Below the pieces are notes generated by a model that was given only the letters and a program-made list of their open reading frames with translations, ran no database searches and was not told where the DNA came from. Made by a program: the position numbers and the translations under genes. A stretch of 64,000 bases of DNA, taken from NCBI RefSeq assembly GCF_003337485.1, contig NZ_QPJJ01000002.1, forward strand, positions 1 to 64,000, written 5' to 3'. Below are positions 1 through 8,370 of the stretch, piece by piece. The stretch comes from Saliterribacillus persicus (lineage in GTDB: Bacteria > Bacillota > Bacilli > Bacillales > Amphibacillaceae). Position 1 is the stretch's first letter, and each line of letters begins with the position of its first letter.

Positions 1-44
1 TTTCTTTCCCCATTTACTATTTTTTCTTAATTATACACAAAAGC

Positions 45-88
45 ACCCTATAGGTAGACTTTTTTTAAAGTGTCTACTCTATAGGGTA
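45..88 (-). terminator. Hairpin downstream of larC2
   Basis: The arm ACCCTATAGGTAGAC at 45-59 pairs with GTCTACTCTATAGGGT at 72-87, with one extra base, around an A/T-rich loop. It lies about 30 bases past the larC2 stop. The minus-strand tail has only four T residues (GCTTTTG), so termination efficiency is uncertain. It probably marks the end of the minus-strand transcription unit. Confidence 0.6.
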
Positions 89-119
89 CATTTTAAATTA
101 GACACAAGCTTTTCTATCA

Positions 120-599
120 TTATTGTTTCTCTTTTTCCACTACTTCCCACACTGCTTGATAGATATCCTTCAAGGCTATCTGATTTTTCTCAGCTAATTT
201 TCTGCAATCCTCATATTCAGGAGAGGCTTTGATGACTTTACCATCTTGCCATCCTTCTTTTAAGGTTACTGGTCCCCATTTTGTATCAATGACTCTTGTA
301 CTACGTTCCATGCGAAACACATGTAACGGATAATAACGAAAGCCTAGCGTGGTTGTCTCTGACAATAATATTTCTTTCATGTCATCTAATTTATCTTCAC
401 TACACAATAACTGCAAAAGTACAGCAGGTCGATTTTTCTTCATATAAATCGGCGTATAATAAACATCATTGGCTCCGGCTTCAAATAATTTGTCCATTAC
501 ATATCCCAGCCATTCACCAGGTGTATCATCTAAATTAACTTCTACCTTCAACATTTCACTATCTACATGTTCATAATCGGGAGGAAGCAACGTCTTCAC
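120..599 (-). CDS. larC2: Nickel-pincer cofactor protein LarC, C-terminal half (LarC2)
   Basis: This 159-residue protein matches the C-terminal domain of LarC, the CTP-dependent nickel insertase that completes the nickel-pincer nucleotide cofactor of LarA-type 2-hydroxyacid racemases/epimerases. Family features visible are VEVNLDDTPGEWLG near residue 20, the MKKNRPAV segment near 53 and the ERSTRV region near 98. The start is GTG, with an in-frame TGA just upstream at 615-617, so the gene cannot be a longer intact LarC. The Shine-Dalgarno sequence is weak, and the GTG overlaps the TGA of a 21-codon open frame (596-661), which suggests translational coupling. The matching N-terminal half, larC1, lies at 19986-20831. 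In Lactobacillus plantarum the two halves are joined by a programmed frameshift; here they are physically separate. No larA, larB or larE is in the window. Confidence 0.85.
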   Translation of the reverse strand: MKTLLPPDYEHVDSEMLKVEVNLDDTPGEWLGYVMDKLFEAGANDVYYTPIYMKKNRPAVLLQLLCSEDKLDDMKEILLSETTTLGFRYYPLHVFRMERSTRVIDTKWGPVTLKEGWQDGKVIKASPEYEDCRKLAEKNQIALKDIYQAVWEVVEKEKQ

Positions 600-661
600 C
601 TCATTATCAAATTCTCACGCTTTTGTGCCATCATTTTATCACATGCGTATTTGCGTTGCAC
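596..661 (-). other. Possible 21-residue leader ORF overlapping the larC2 start
   Basis: An open frame runs from a GTG at 661-659 to a TGA at 598-596, and that stop shares the GTGA overlap with the larC2 start codon. AAGG precedes the GTG by about nine bases. Because larC2 has a poor ribosome binding site of its own, re-initiation after this short frame is plausible. The peptide (ending QKRENLIMR) is not recognised, and it could be a remnant of a longer gene or chance. Confidence 0.25.
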
Positions 662-665
662 TTCC

Positions 666-1508
666 TTACACCTTTTCGTATTCCTGATGTAAATAGTCGA
701 TACTCTCTTTAATATATGGTTCTTTTGTATTCTCAAGTAAAACTTCGATTCCAGGTTTCACTTCCTTTATCCATTTAAATAATAAGTCATACCTCAGCAA
801 CCCTTTTCCAACCGGAACCATTTTGATCCAATTATCCTCTATAACAAAATCCTTTGCATGTACAATTACGATTTGGTCACCGAATAATCGGAATGCTCTT
901 TTAAATACATCTTCTTGATTTTTATAATTTTCTAATGTCATAAAATTAGCAGGGTCAAAAATCACTTGTAAATGACTCGAATCGACTTCCTTAATGAGGC
1001 GTTTTAATTTTTCAGGCGTATGAATAGGGTGATTAATACCACCTTCTATCGCAACAACCACGCCCCATTTTTCCGCTTCCTTCACCAATTCTTTTACGCT
1101 TTTCACTACTTTTCGGAAGGCTTCCTCTGTAAAATTATCTTCTGTATAACCCATCTTTTCATTGATATTACCAGTCTCCGAGCCAACCAGTGGACAACCA
1201 AAAAGGTATGCATAACGAATGTGGGCTTTAAAATATTCTAGCAACTTTTCTCTCTCTTCCGTGTTCGGATGAATCATATTAATATAGCAGCCTAATACTG
1301 TAATATCGATATCTTTATTGTGAAATGTCTTTGCTATATGACGTGCGAATCCTGGACTAAATGTGCCCGTGTTTATATTTAAATCAGGAAATGATTTCTT
1401 TAACGCTAGTTGCATGCAGCCTAGATTATGCTGTCTAATATCTTCCGCTATATCATTCGGATCATTCTTGTTGATATCGTGTCCTCTAATTCCGAGGTTC
1501 AGCTTCAT
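666..1508 (-). CDS. Sugar phosphate isomerase/epimerase-like TIM-barrel protein
   Basis: This 280-residue protein has the xylose-isomerase-like TIM barrel fold (AP endonuclease 2 family). Likely divalent-metal ligands can be read in order: Glu in AIEGG near 155, Asp in FDPANF near 186, His in VHAKDF near 218 and Glu in LLENT near 259. There is no signal peptide. The start follows a strong AGGAGGT five bases upstream. It lies past the kduD terminator and directly upstream of larC2, with a 21-bp-periodic motif array in its 5' region, so it probably forms a separate transcription unit with larC2. The exact substrate cannot be read from sequence; an epimerisation or isomerisation of a sugar or sugar acid in pectin catabolism is inferred. 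Confidence 0.7.
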   Translation of the reverse strand: MKLNLGIRGHDINKNDPNDIAEDIRQHNLGCMQLALKKSFPDLNINTGTFSPGFARHIAKTFHNKDIDITVLGCYINMIHPNTEEREKLLEYFKAHIRYAYLFGCPLVGSETGNINEKMGYTEDNFTEEAFRKVVKSVKELVKEAEKWGVVVAIEGGINHPIHTPEKLKRLIKEVDSSHLQVIFDPANFMTLENYKNQEDVFKRAFRLFGDQIVIVHAKDFVIEDNWIKMVPVGKGLLRYDLLFKWIKEVKPGIEVLLENTKEPYIKESIDYLHQEYEKV

Positions 1509-1550
1509 TTTTGACCTCCTATACTTTATTTTCTTGAATTAATTGGAGAA

Positions 1551-1641
1551 TTCCGCCGTGGCTGTAAGTTATTCCGCCGTAAGTATTCGTAATTCCGCCA
1601 CCCTAACAAGTAATTCCGCCACTAATCAACTTTTTCCCGCC
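1551..1641 (-). repeat. 21-bp-period array of GGCGGAA motifs
   Basis: On the plus strand TTCCGCC begins at 1551, 1572, 1593 and 1614, and a variant TCCCGCC begins at 1635. The spacing is exactly 21 bp each time, with only the first seven bases (plus an AA/TA unit end) well conserved. The array sits between the kduD terminator and the ribosome binding site of the TIM-barrel gene, where a promoter for the TIM-barrel/larC2 pair would be expected. Two helical turns per unit put all motifs on one DNA face. Confidence 0.75.
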
Positions 1642-1656
1642 AGACTTTTTTTAAAA

Positions 1657-1683
1657 ACAGAAAAGACTAGCTGCTCGCTAGTC
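1657..1683 (-). terminator. Intrinsic terminator after kduD
   Basis: GACTAGC (1665-1671) pairs with GCTAGTC (1677-1683) around a five-base loop, and the minus-strand tail is TTTTCTGTTTTT. It lies 13 bases past the kduD stop and separates the kdg/kdu genes from the TIM-barrel and larC2 genes. Confidence 0.75.
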
Positions 1684-1696
1684 TCCTCTCTCCCTC

Positions 1697-2479
1697 TTAC
1701 CTTGCTAACCAGCCACCATCGACAGCTAGAACGTGTCCGTTCATATAGTCAGATGCGCGACTAGATAAAAAGACTACCGTTCCCATCAAGTCACTAGGAT
1801 CTGCCCAGTAACCAGCAGGAATACGGGCCAAGATTTCTGCATTTCTCTTTTCATCTGCACGAATTGGTGCGGTATTATTTGTCGCAATGTAACCTGGTGC
1901 GATAGCATTCACCTGAATACCATGATGGGCAAGTTCATTAGCAAAGGACTTGGTTAATCCCGCTACAGCATGCTTACTTGCGGTATATGGGGGAATGAAT
2001 TTTCCACCTTGGAAGGAAAGCATCGATGCAATATTTATAATTTTGCCAGATCCTTGCTCTACCATCACCTTGGCGCAAGCTTGGCTCAACAAGTAAACAG
2101 CATCTAAGTTAACCGCCATCACTGAGTCCCAGTCTTCTACTTTAAATTCTAAGAGAGGATTTCGTTTAATTAATCCTGCATTGTTCACTAAAATATCTAC
2201 AGAACCATAGGTTTCCACACATGTATCTACAATACCCTGGATGCTTGACCTGTCTGAAAGGTCCGCTTCATAATAAGTTGCATTCCCACCGTCATGATCG
2301 ATTAACGCTTTGGTGTCGGTCCAATCAATTTCACGAGAAACCGCAAAAACATTTGCACCAACTTTTGCTAATGCGACAGCATATGCCTGCCCAAGCCCTG
2401 TATTTGCTCCAGTTACGATTGCTGTTTTTCCTTTTAGTGAAAAAAAGTCTAGTGAAAAATCTACTGCTTTTTCGTTCAT
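1697..2479 (-). CDS. kduD: 2-dehydro-3-deoxy-D-gluconate 5-dehydrogenase
   Basis: This 260-residue short-chain dehydrogenase interconverts 2,5-diketo-3-deoxygluconate (DKII) and 2-keto-3-deoxygluconate, the step after KduI in unsaturated-galacturonate catabolism. The nucleotide-binding TGANTGLG motif is near residue 19, NNAG near 96, and the catalytic YxxxK (YTASK) near 165. It starts 14 bases after kduI in the same operon, with an AAAGGAGG ribosome binding site. Length and context match KduD, and a general SDR role is unlikely given kduI, kdgK and kdgA beside it. Confidence 0.93.
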   Translation of the reverse strand: MNEKAVDFSLDFFSLKGKTAIVTGANTGLGQAYAVALAKVGANVFAVSREIDWTDTKALIDHDGGNATYYEADLSDRSSIQGIVDTCVETYGSVDILVNNAGLIKRNPLLEFKVEDWDSVMAVNLDAVYLLSQACAKVMVEQGSGKIINIASMLSFQGGKFIPPYTASKHAVAGLTKSFANELAHHGIQVNAIAPGYIATNNTAPIRADEKRNAEILARIPAGYWADPSDLMGTVVFLSSRASDYMNGHVLAVDGGWLAR

Positions 2480-2493
2480 TCCGTCATCCTCCT

Positions 2494-3324
2494 TTAGCGT
2501 AATTGATCCATTTTGACGTGATCCATGTCTGTGTACGTTATATTCTCACCACACATACCCCAAATAAAGGTATAGTTACTTGTTGCTGTACCACTATGGA
2601 TTGACCAGCTTGGAGATATAACTGCTTGCTCATTTTTTAGTACAAGATGTCTTGTTTCATCTGGTTCCCCCATAAAATGAAAAGCTCTTGTACTTTCTTC
2701 CATATCAAAGTATAAATATACTTCACTTCTACGATCATGAGTATGAGCTGGCATGGTATTCCATACACTACCTGGCATCAGCATCGTTAGACCCATTTGC
2801 AATTGACAGCTTTCACACATATTTGGATGAATATATTGATGAATTTTTCGTTCGTTTAATGTTCCCGGTTTTCCTAATTCAAGCGGCTTAATATCTTTAA
2901 TATCAATCTTCACGGTTGGATAGGTATGGTGTGCAGGTGCTGAATTAATGTAAAATTTAGCAGGATTACTTGCATCATTTGATCCAAATAAAACTTCTTT
3001 CGTTCCTCTGCTTACATACAATCCATCGTGACGTTTCATATCATATTTCTTTCCGTCCAATATGACGTAGCCATCATTTCCAATATTGATGATGCCTAAC
3101 TCTCTTCGTTCAAGAAAGTAAGTTACTCCTAACTGTTTATCTAACGTGATCGTGAGTTCCGTTGAAGCTGGTGTAACACCTCCAAAAATCATACGATCTA
3201 CGTGGGTATAAGTTAAGTTGACCTTCCCAGCTTCAAATAGCTTCTCCACTAAAAATTTCTCGCGCAATTCTGTTGTATTGTACCTTTTAATTTCCTCTGG
3301 GTGATTCGCATAACGTACTTCCAT
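2494..3324 (-). CDS. kduI: 5-dehydro-4-deoxy-D-glucuronate isomerase
   Basis: This 276-residue cupin-fold isomerase converts 5-keto-4-deoxyuronate (DKI) to 2,5-diketo-3-deoxygluconate. Characteristic segments are NIGNDGYVILDGK near 100, the conserved CQLQMGLTML segment near 172, and the metal-binding PAHTHDRRSEVYLYF around 193-207 with its His and Glu ligands, followed by a WSIHSG segment. Length is typical of the family. A strong GGAGGAGG precedes the ATG. It sits between kdgK and kduD, so substrate flows KdgF-KduI-KduD-KdgK-KdgA. Confidence 0.96.
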   Translation of the reverse strand: MEVRYANHPEEIKRYNTTELREKFLVEKLFEAGKVNLTYTHVDRMIFGGVTPASTELTITLDKQLGVTYFLERRELGIINIGNDGYVILDGKKYDMKRHDGLYVSRGTKEVLFGSNDASNPAKFYINSAPAHHTYPTVKIDIKDIKPLELGKPGTLNERKIHQYIHPNMCESCQLQMGLTMLMPGSVWNTMPAHTHDRRSEVYLYFDMEESTRAFHFMGEPDETRHLVLKNEQAVISPSWSIHSGTATSNYTFIWGMCGENITYTDMDHVKMDQLR

Positions 3325-3347
3325 CTTGCATCCTCCTCCATTTTTGT

Positions 3348-4355
3348 TTATCTACTAATCTCTTGATCTAACAAGGAAAGATAGCTTTTTACCTCAAGTT
3401 CTGTAAAAGCATTACTATCGCCTTTTATCGTGTGCTTTAACACGGAACTTGCAGTCGCAAAATCTACGGTGTCTGTTAAAGGCCATTGATTCAACCATCC
3501 GTGTAAAATGGCTGCGGCATAGGCATCCCCCCCACCAATTCGATCTACTACTGGATCAATAACATAACTCTTACTTTTTACTAATTGCTGTTTATCATAA
3601 AAATACCCCTCTAACTCATGCTTATTTGATGAGTGAACCGCTCGTTTCGTTGAAGAAAGAGCACTGATATTTGGGTATTTCTCTACGATGTTTTGGTAGT
3701 ATTCTTTTAGCTTATCTTCATGCTTTTCACTTTTCGATTCTTCTATATCTAAGAAATGAATGGCATCTAACTGATTACAAAAGGCAACATCTACATAGGG
3801 TAAGACCTTTTGTATCGCATCCCTTGCTTCACTCTGCGACCATAGCTTTGCGCGATAATTAAAATCAAAGCTCACTGAAATACCTTTTTCCTTCGCTTTT
3901 TGCATAGCTACTAACGTAATTTCACGAAGTTTATCGGATAAAGCTAGTGTTATCCCTGTTGTGTGAAAATGATCTACATCTAAAAAGATTTGATCCCAAT
4001 CAAATATAGACTCATCTACTAAATGAAAGCTCGAATATGCTCGATCATAGGTAACATTTGCTTGACGATTTCCAATTCCCGCTTCTACATAATAGGTTCC
4101 GAGTCTCGATCCTTGTTCTCTTAAAAAATTTGTTTTTACACTATTAGCCTTTAAATATTTCCTGCAGGCACTTCCTAAACTATTAGGCGGAATTGCACTA
4201 ACAAATTCGACCTCATGTCCGAAGTTTGCTAGAGAAACAGCTAGATTTGCTTCCGCTCCACCAAAATAAAAGGCAAGTTGATCTACTTGATGCAGTCGTT
4301 TTTCTGCCTCCGTCGTAAATCTTAGTAGTGGCTCTCCAAATGTAATCACCTTCAT
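3348..4355 (-). CDS. kdgK: 2-dehydro-3-deoxygluconokinase
   Basis: This 335-residue PfkB-family sugar kinase phosphorylates KDG to KDPG with ATP. The N-terminal GGAEANLAVSLANFG segment (about 32-46) and the C-terminal DRIGGGDAYAAAILHG (about 272-287) are the two PfkB signatures; the latter carries the catalytic Asp, with GGGD in place of the usual GAGD. Its ATG overlaps the kdgA stop by four bases (ATGA), so the two are translationally coupled. Confidence 0.93.
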   Translation of the reverse strand: MKVITFGEPLLRFTTEAEKRLHQVDQLAFYFGGAEANLAVSLANFGHEVEFVSAIPPNSLGSACRKYLKANSVKTNFLREQGSRLGTYYVEAGIGNRQANVTYDRAYSSFHLVDESIFDWDQIFLDVDHFHTTGITLALSDKLREITLVAMQKAKEKGISVSFDFNYRAKLWSQSEARDAIQKVLPYVDVAFCNQLDAIHFLDIEESKSEKHEDKLKEYYQNIVEKYPNISALSSTKRAVHSSNKHELEGYFYDKQQLVKSKSYVIDPVVDRIGGGDAYAAAILHGWLNQWPLTDTVDFATASSVLKHTIKGDSNAFTELEVKSYLSLLDQEISR

Positions 4356-4996
4356 GACGATGCCTCTTTTACTTTTGCAACATATTCAGATGCTAGCTTA
4401 GTAATCTGTTTAAAGTCCCCTGTTTTTGCTGGGGCTACTAAGTTTCCACCAACACCAACCGCTACTGCACCTTGCTTGATCCAAGCATCAATATTATCGA
4501 TGTTCACTCCACCTGTTGGCATCATATTAGCCTGTGGGATCGGAGCTTTTACAGCTTTTATAAAGCTCGGATCAACATTACTTCCAGGGAATATTTTTAC
4601 AACATCAGCTCCAGCTTCCATCGCTTCCTTTATTTCCGTCACTGTTAAGCATCCCGGCATATAAGGTACTTGATATAAGTTACATAACGAGGCTGTTGTC
4701 AGGTCAAAGGATGGTCCAACGATAAAATTCGCGCCGGCAAAGATAGCTTCTCTTGCGGTGTATGGATCTAGAACCGTCCCTACCCCTATAACCACTTCGT
4801 CATTTCCTTTGTATAAGTTCAACAATTTTTCTACTGCAGCTTCAACGCACGGAATCGAGTAGGTTAGCTCGATGATGTTTATCCCACCGTTGATACAAGC
4901 CTCGGATATTTTTACAGCTTGGTCTACATCATCAGCTCGAATGACAGCCACTATTTTTTGTTCTTCTAACGCTGTTAACACTCTTACTTTTTTCAC
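4352..4996 (-). CDS. kdgA: KDPG/KHG aldolase
   Basis: This 214-residue class I aldolase cleaves 2-keto-3-deoxy-6-phosphogluconate to pyruvate and glyceraldehyde-3-phosphate, ending the pectin uronate pathway. IELTYS near 40 holds the catalytic Glu, and DVVKIFPGS near 133 holds the Schiff-base Lys. The GPSFD and PTGGV phosphate-site segments are also present. It overlaps kdgK by four bases. Confidence 0.95.
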   Translation of the reverse strand: MKKVRVLTALEEQKIVAVIRADDVDQAVKISEACINGGINIIELTYSIPCVEAAVEKLLNLYKGNDEVVIGVGTVLDPYTAREAIFAGANFIVGPSFDLTTASLCNLYQVPYMPGCLTVTEIKEAMEAGADVVKIFPGSNVDPSFIKAVKAPIPQANMMPTGGVNIDNIDAWIKQGAVAVGVGGNLVAPAKTGDFKQITKLASEYVAKVKEASS

Positions 4997-5010
4997 ATTG
5001 TCACCTCAAT

Positions 5011-5682
5011 TCAGTCAATTATTCTTTCTGCTAATGGATGTTTTAACCGTTTCAATTCTGATACAAATATTTCAGCTATTTTTTTAGCACCTTCTTCACG
5101 AAAGTGCGTATTATCTTGTTCTCCTTCAGGGTAGGCGCCGAACTCAGCTGGTTTCACCCACATAAATAATTCTTTCGATTTCTCATCACCAAGCTCCTGC
5201 AAATAAGCCATTGTCAGTCTTTCCATATCGACAAAAGGAACCCCTTCTTCGACTGCTACTTGTCTTACAGCACTCGGATAATCACCATGTGTTTCTTCAA
5301 GTAGCCCTTTTTTATCAAAGTGCCTGCGGGCAACCGATGTTAATAGAATTGGTTCTACATCTTTACTACGTGCTCGGTCAATAAAAAAGCGTAAGTTGTC
5401 TTGATAGCTTGAAAAGGCATCTGTGTGCCTTTCAACATCTTCTTTTTGGTCATTGTGTCCAAATTGAATCACAACAATATCTCCTGGGGTAAATTGTTCT
5501 TCAGCATGCTCCCAACGATTTTCATCGGTAAATGACTTGGTGCTTCTCCCTGAGGTGGCATGATTTCTAACTAATATAGAAGCATCCACATAATTAGAAA
5601 GAACTTGACCCCATCCCATTCTTGGATAGACTTCCGATTCATAATCTGACATCGTTGAATCGCCTGTTAAAAAGAGCTGCAT
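5011..5682 (-). CDS. Rhamnogalacturonan acetylesterase (SGNH hydrolase, YesT/RhgT-like)
   Basis: This is a 223-residue SGNH/GDSL esterase of the rhamnogalacturonan acetylesterase type, which removes acetyl groups from pectin oligosaccharides. Block I reads GDSTM with the nucleophile Ser at residue 9, block III includes the QFGHND Asn, and block V reads DNTHF with the catalytic Asp/His. An upstream in-frame start at 5727 would overlap the GH105 gene; the ATG at 5682 follows GAAGGA and gives the usual N-terminus just ahead of block I. There is no signal peptide, so it acts on imported oligosaccharides. Confidence 0.85.
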   Translation of the reverse strand: MQLFLTGDSTMSDYESEVYPRMGWGQVLSNYVDASILVRNHATSGRSTKSFTDENRWEHAEEQFTPGDIVVIQFGHNDQKEDVERHTDAFSSYQDNLRFFIDRARSKDVEPILLTSVARRHFDKKGLLEETHGDYPSAVRQVAVEEGVPFVDMERLTMAYLQELGDEKSKELFMWVKPAEFGAYPEGEQDNTHFREEGAKKIAEIFVSELKRLKHPLAERIID

Positions 5683-5692
5683 TTCCTTCAAT

Positions 5693-6787
5693 TTATTTCG
5701 CCTCACTCGCCAGATGCATCTGTACACTTGCTAAAATAAAAGCTCCTACTCCGTGCAGGTCATTCTCACTTGTCTCTCGGTTCACATAATAATCGTAGGT
5801 TCCAATTGAGGTTCCAATACAAATATCATGTAATTCCACTTTATTTTCATTGGTTGTTTTTACCTTATGATTGATAAGTCCTTGATAAGCTTTTTCTGCA
5901 TATTTCAAATAACTAGAATCGAGGTAGCCCATATTAACAGCCTTTGCGATTGAATACGTAAAAAGACAAGAACAGGAAGCTTCTAACCAGTTATCTGCTT
6001 GATCACCTTTATCGACTACCTGGTACCATAGACCAGTTTCTTCATCTTGATACCTAATAAGAGCTTCCATTAACTCTACTACTACACCCTTTAATTCCTC
6101 TCTTTTCGGATGATTTTCAACCAACATCTCGATGAAGTTAGTTGTTACCATGCTGTACCAGCCTAGAGCTCTTCCCCAAACTTCTGGAGCATGGCCCTTT
6201 TCGGTTGCCCATGGTGCATTTTTGCTTTCATCGTAGCCATGATAATATAAACCATTTTCTTTTCTTGTATGCTCACGCATCAATTTTTCTTGCTCCAACA
6301 CTAGCTCTGTTAATTCAGGCTCATCAAATAATTGTCCATACCGGATGGTAAATGGACCTGCCATGTATAATCCATCTAACCACATTTGATAAGGATATTT
6401 ATCCTTATGCCAATAGCCGCCTTCTTTTGTCTTATTAAGGGTGCGAAGTAAATTTCGCAACTTTGCTGCAGCTATTTGGTACTTATCTTCCTTTGTCTCT
6501 TCATACAACGGAAGCAATAATAATCCGGGTTGAATCGCATCTAGCTCACTTCTCGCAAAGTAAAAATTTCCTTCTTCATCCACAAGCTTATCAACGTATT
6601 CTTTAAAATAATCAAAATACTTTTTTTCGTTCGTTTGCTTCCAAACATCTAGCATGCCGCATAAAAATACCCCTTGATGATAGTGCCATCTGTCTTTTGG
6701 TGGTAATTTTACTGGTTCATATTGATCCATCAGTGTTTCACATGCACTGATCGCCCAATCTAGTGCTGATTTTCCGTTATAGGTCAT
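5693..6787 (-). CDS. GH105 unsaturated rhamnogalacturonyl hydrolase (YesR/YteR-like)
   Basis: This 364-residue alpha/alpha-barrel enzyme removes the 4,5-unsaturated galacturonyl residue from lyase-generated rhamnogalacturonan oligosaccharides. Asp83 in ELDAIQPG and Asp138 in MWLDGLYMAGPF correspond to the two Asp residues known to be important in YteR-type enzymes; RALGWYSM and EASCSCLFTY are further conserved helices. No signal peptide is visible, so it is cytoplasmic. The gene ends ten bases before the acetylesterase start. Confidence 0.9.
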   Translation of the reverse strand: MTYNGKSALDWAISACETLMDQYEPVKLPPKDRWHYHQGVFLCGMLDVWKQTNEKKYFDYFKEYVDKLVDEEGNFYFARSELDAIQPGLLLLPLYEETKEDKYQIAAAKLRNLLRTLNKTKEGGYWHKDKYPYQMWLDGLYMAGPFTIRYGQLFDEPELTELVLEQEKLMREHTRKENGLYYHGYDESKNAPWATEKGHAPEVWGRALGWYSMVTTNFIEMLVENHPKREELKGVVVELMEALIRYQDEETGLWYQVVDKGDQADNWLEASCSCLFTYSIAKAVNMGYLDSSYLKYAEKAYQGLINHKVKTTNENKVELHDICIGTSIGTYDYYVNRETSENDLHGVGAFILASVQMHLASEAK

Positions 6788-6801
6788 CTATTTCCCCTCC
6801 A

Positions 6802-8370
6802 TCACTCGTTAATTCCGTGATATTCAAACCAATCAAAATCTGCATAATTCTTGCTTTTTTCTCCGTTAGCAGAAGCATATAATCCTAGATAAGCACCAAT
6901 AAACCCTCCAGCTACATCTGTACTTAAAATGGTCCCGTCGATATTCTCGGCTAATATTTCCCACTTGTTATAGGTGGTAGCATAAGAAAACGTATAGGAT
7001 TGCCCAATTGCTTCTACCTTTAGATACAATGTATCTACATCAGTTGCCACTTTCCCTTTGGTTTCGTCCTTCCCATCTTCCCGGCTTACAAGACATAGGA
7101 AATTACCTGCGTCATTTTTTCTGTATTCCATTCTAAATTGATAATTATGATTCTGCAGAAGAACTAACCCAGCTGATTCATTATTTGTTTGGGCCTTAAA
7201 CTCCATTTTTGTTACCGCAATAAAGCTTTTATGCTGCTGTCTTCTTGCCACAAAAGAAGGGTTTTCCTCTTCTAAAATACTCTCTTTTTTTAGCTTTAAA
7301 CGTAAGTAACCCGGTCTTTCTGACAATGACCAAAAGTCACCTCGAGGAGTGCGTAAAAAATTCCATTGATCGTCTAACTTTTTCGATTCAAAAGGATCCA
7401 TATAGGACTTTTCTGGCCATTTATGTTCTTTTAAATTAGGAAATGCCATTTCTTCTTCGATCATCCCTTTACCAGGGTTCACAACCGGCCAACCATCTTC
7501 CCAAGTAAATGGTACAAGGAAGGACTCTCTTCCTAAATTTCTGTAGTATCCTCCGTAAGGTCTTGATGCTAAGCAAACCATCCACCAATCACCAGCCGAT
7601 GTTTCCACAATATCTGCATGACCGACATTAACAATCGGATGATCATTCCCAAGATGACGATGCGTTAAGATTGGATTGGTTTCCGTCATTTCATAAGGTC
7701 CTGTCACCTTTTTACTTCTAGCAATCGTAACGGCATGCGTATGCCCTGTTCCACCTTCTGCAATAATTAAGTAATACCAGCCATTTATTTTGTAAAGATG
7801 CGGCGCTTCTTGTGCATGCGCATTCTTAAGTGCACCATCCCACAGACTATACTTATCACCAACTAGTTGCTTCTTCTTTAAATCTAATTCCTGTAACCAT
7901 ATTTCATTATGTTTTTTATACTTCGGTCCTTCTGGCGGTTTTCTATTTCCGGTATAATAAACCTTTCCATCATCATCAAAAAGAAGGGATGGATCAATTC
8001 CTGGAGCATCCTCCAACCAATTTGGATCAGACCAAGGGCCACTTGGATCTGTTGCTGTAACATAAAAATTCCGTCTTGCTCCTGTCTGACTAACTACAAA
8101 GGTTGTAATCATGTAAAAAATTCCGTCATGGTAACGAATAGTTGGTGCATATATCCCTCTGGAATTTGGTGTTTGATCAAGATTGAGTTGCTCTGGTCGG
8201 TCTAATACATGACCAATCTGTCTCCAATTGACAAGATCCTTACTATGAAAGATTGGTACTCCAGGGAAATACTCAAAACTGGATGTTACTAAATAATAAT
8301 CCTCCCCCACCCTACAAATAGATGGGTCTGGATAAAAGCCGGGGAGAATAGGGTTTTTAAAAGTTTTCAT
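6802..8370 (-). CDS. GH43 beta-xylosidase / alpha-L-arabinofuranosidase
   Basis: This 522-residue protein has an N-terminal five-bladed propeller and a C-terminal beta-sandwich (about residues 325-520) as in XynB-type GH43 enzymes. The inferred catalytic triad is Asp15 (FYPDPS), Asp126 (GIDPS) and Glu188 (QEAPHLY). No signal peptide is present, so it trims imported oligosaccharides. Its ATG overlaps the GH28 stop by four bases. Whether it prefers xylose or arabinose ends cannot be decided from sequence; the pectin context makes side-chain arabinose plausible. Confidence 0.88.
   Translation of the reverse strand: MKTFKNPILPGFYPDPSICRVGEDYYLVTSSFEYFPGVPIFHSKDLVNWRQIGHVLDRPEQLNLDQTPNSRGIYAPTIRYHDGIFYMITTFVVSQTGARRNFYVTATDPSGPWSDPNWLEDAPGIDPSLLFDDDGKVYYTGNRKPPEGPKYKKHNEIWLQELDLKKKQLVGDKYSLWDGALKNAHAQEAPHLYKINGWYYLIIAEGGTGHTHAVTIARSKKVTGPYEMTETNPILTHRHLGNDHPIVNVGHADIVETSAGDWWMVCLASRPYGGYYRNLGRESFLVPFTWEDGWPVVNPGKGMIEEEMAFPNLKEHKWPEKSYMDPFESKKLDDQWNFLRTPRGDFWSLSERPGYLRLKLKKESILEEENPSFVARRQQHKSFIAVTKMEFKAQTNNESAGLVLLQNHNYQFRMEYRKNDAGNFLCLVSREDGKDETKGKVATDVDTLYLKVEAIGQSYTFSYATTYNKWEILAENIDGTILSTDVAGGFIGAYLGLYASANGEKSKNYADFDWFEYHGINE

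Noticed and set aside
1543-1764. 73-codon plus-strand frame built on the 21-bp array, giving a heptad-like NSA[VT] pattern
   Set aside because: The frame is open only because the 21-bp period is a multiple of three; it lacks a ribosome binding site and runs into antisense kduD.
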